From positions 1 through 6,460 of the forward strand of contig CALIRS010000021.1 in NCBI GenBank assembly GCA_938042205.1: DNA of 6,460 bases, given 5' to 3'. The stretch's first letter is position 1; each line of letters begins with the position of its first letter. Of the stretch, positions 5,604 through 6,460 are shown piece after piece. Both the position numbers and the translations under genes were made by a program. Under the pieces are notes generated by a model. It was given only the letters and a program-made list of their open reading frames with translations, had not been told where the DNA came from and did no database searches. Origin of the DNA: an uncultured bacterium. GTDB lineage: Bacteria > Actinomycetota > Aquicultoria > SKW223.

Positions 5604-6353
5604 TTGCCATTGGCTTGCATTGTTAAAGGGAAGTTAAGCAAAGAAAAATTACCTGACCCCAAGAGTCTTCATGCAGCGCTGCTCTCTATATTTTCGTGGG
5701 TAAATCCTGAATTAAGCAAAACGTTACATAAAAGTAGTTCTCCAAAAGCTTTCACTCTATCTCCTTTATTTAAACATAAAGATGGCTTTTGGTTTAGAAC
5801 TACCTTTTTGGATGATACTCTTTCAACTTCTTTTTTCTCCTTTTTTCTGAAAAAACCTGAGCCTCAAATTCATTTAGAAGGTAGCCCTTTTAAAATAACG
5901 GAGTTGAAAGTTTCTCATAATTCTTGGTGTGGGTATATCGATTACCGGTCTTTATTAAAAAAGAGCACTTTAGATAAAGAAATTGTACTCGAATTTCACA
6001 CCCCTACCTGCTTCAGACAGGGTGATATGGATTTACCCCTACCTCTTCCTTCCTTGGTTTTTAGAAGTTTTTATAAAAAGTGGCAGGCCTTTTCAGATTT
6101 AGAATTACTGCCAGATTTAGTCGAAACTGTAGAAAAGAATGTGGGAATAGCAAGATTTTCAGGAAAAACAGTTCCTTTCGAGGACGGAAGAGTGACAATT
6201 CCTGGTTTCATCGGGAAAGTGACTTTTTTCATCAAGAAAGATGTGGGAAAGGAAACTTTGCGCCAGATCAATTTATTAGCCGATTACTCTTTTTTCGCTG
6301 GTACAGGAAAGAAAACCACCCACGGCATGGGTATGACCAGGAGAGTAAAATAA
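5604..6353 (+). CDS. cas6: Cas6 CRISPR pre-crRNA processing endoribonuclease (RAMP superfamily)
   Basis: Cas6 cleaves the repeat in the CRISPR precursor transcript to release crRNAs. The 249-residue protein fits the PF10040/COG5551-type family. Signatures are the N-terminal LHKSSSPKAFTLSPLF (41-56), the central TPTCFRQGDMDLPLPLPSLV (133-152) followed by FRSFYKKW (153-160), GFIGKVTF (201-208), and the C-terminal glycine-rich loop GTGKKTTHGMGMTR (233-246), which contacts RNA in the ferredoxin-like RAMP fold. H42 is one possible catalytic residue, but this family varies and I cannot confirm it. Translation starts at TTG 5604, with AAGGA 5 nt upstream; TTG 5610 is an alternative. It is followed after 31 nt by a probable cas10, indicating a type III locus. 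GC is about 35%, clearly below dinB. Confidence 0.93.
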   Translation: MPLACIVKGKLSKEKLPDPKSLHAALLSIFSWVNPELSKTLHKSSSPKAFTLSPLFKHKDGFWFRTTFLDDTLSTSFFSFFLKKPEPQIHLEGSPFKITELKVSHNSWCGYIDYRSLLKKSTLDKEIVLEFHTPTCFRQGDMDLPLPLPSLVFRSFYKKWQAFSDLELLPDLVETVEKNVGIARFSGKTVPFEDGRVTIPGFIGKVTFFIKKDVGKETLRQINLLADYSFFAGTGKKTTHGMGMTRRVK

Positions 6354-6384
6354 ATCTAACATTGTAGATAGCTTGGGAGGTTTA

Positions 6385-6460
6385 ATGCCGAACGAACTTA
6401 TTGCAGAGATGCACGACATTGGAAAGTTAATCGATTTGAATGCTGCAAAAGGATTTTCTA
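6385..6460 (+). CDS. Partial HD-domain protein, probable Cas10 (type III CRISPR large subunit)
   Basis: Only the first 25 codons are visible; the gene runs off the right edge. ATG 6385 has a strong GGGAGG site ending 4 nt upstream. The protein starts MPNELIAEMHDIGKLIDLNA. The HDIGK motif at 10-14 is the metal-binding signature of HD nucleases, as found at the N-terminus of Cas10 (Csm1/Cmr2), which in type III systems cuts single-stranded DNA and, through its Palm domain, makes cyclic oligoadenylates. The call rests on this motif plus the position 31 nt after cas6. A Cas3-type HD nuclease or an HD phosphohydrolase remains possible, and the Palm/GGDD region needed to confirm Cas10 is outside the window. 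Confidence 0.65.
   Translation, partial: MPNELIAEMHDIGKLIDLNAAKGFS

Noticed and set aside
6071..6367. Frames of 66 and 95 codons overlapping cas6 on both strands
   Set aside because: They are out-of-frame shadows of the conserved C-terminal half of Cas6.

Overview
The window looks like bacterial chromosome with moderate GC. Its gene content (NAD+-dependent ligase, COG1575-type UbiA prenyltransferase, UPF0280 protein, type III-like CRISPR genes) and a Gram-positive-type LexA operator suggest an anaerobic, possibly thermophilic lineage such as a clostridial, atribacterial or similar bacterium. No rRNA or other phylogenetic marker is present, so the lineage is an inference.

Layout. Left half (1-3827, minus strand): a tightly packed gene string read right to left, menA-like prenyltransferase, then a UPF0280 (ApbE-like) protein, then ligA, then the first 23 codons of a probable membrane protein cut by the window edge. 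The junctions are very tight: menA stop touches the UPF0280 TTG start, there are 26 nt before ligA, and the ligA stop overlaps the next gene's TTG as TTGA. This suggests one transcript with coupled translation.

Centre (3828-5365): a 79-bp divergent intergenic region contains a near-perfect LexA/DinR-type SOS box lying in the spacer of a plus-strand promoter. It drives a small, little-known protein (3907-4158) and an overlapping dinB gene for the Y-family DNA polymerase IV. The promoter's -10 hexamer lies only 6 nt before the small gene's ATG, so the mRNA may be leaderless. The same operator may also touch the menA-ligA promoter.

Right part (5366-6460): a 238-bp AT-rich gap holds an inverted pair of 7-nt tandem repeats right at the dinB stop and a TATAAT -10 element. 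Then come cas6 (crRNA-processing endoribonuclease) and, after 31 nt, the start of a protein with an HD motif at residues 10-11, most likely Cas10, the large subunit of a type III CRISPR effector. GC falls from about 48% in dinB to about 35% in cas6 by hand count, which fits an acquired CRISPR-Cas cassette next to a core DNA-repair locus. No CRISPR array, tRNA, rRNA or insertion sequence was seen in the window.
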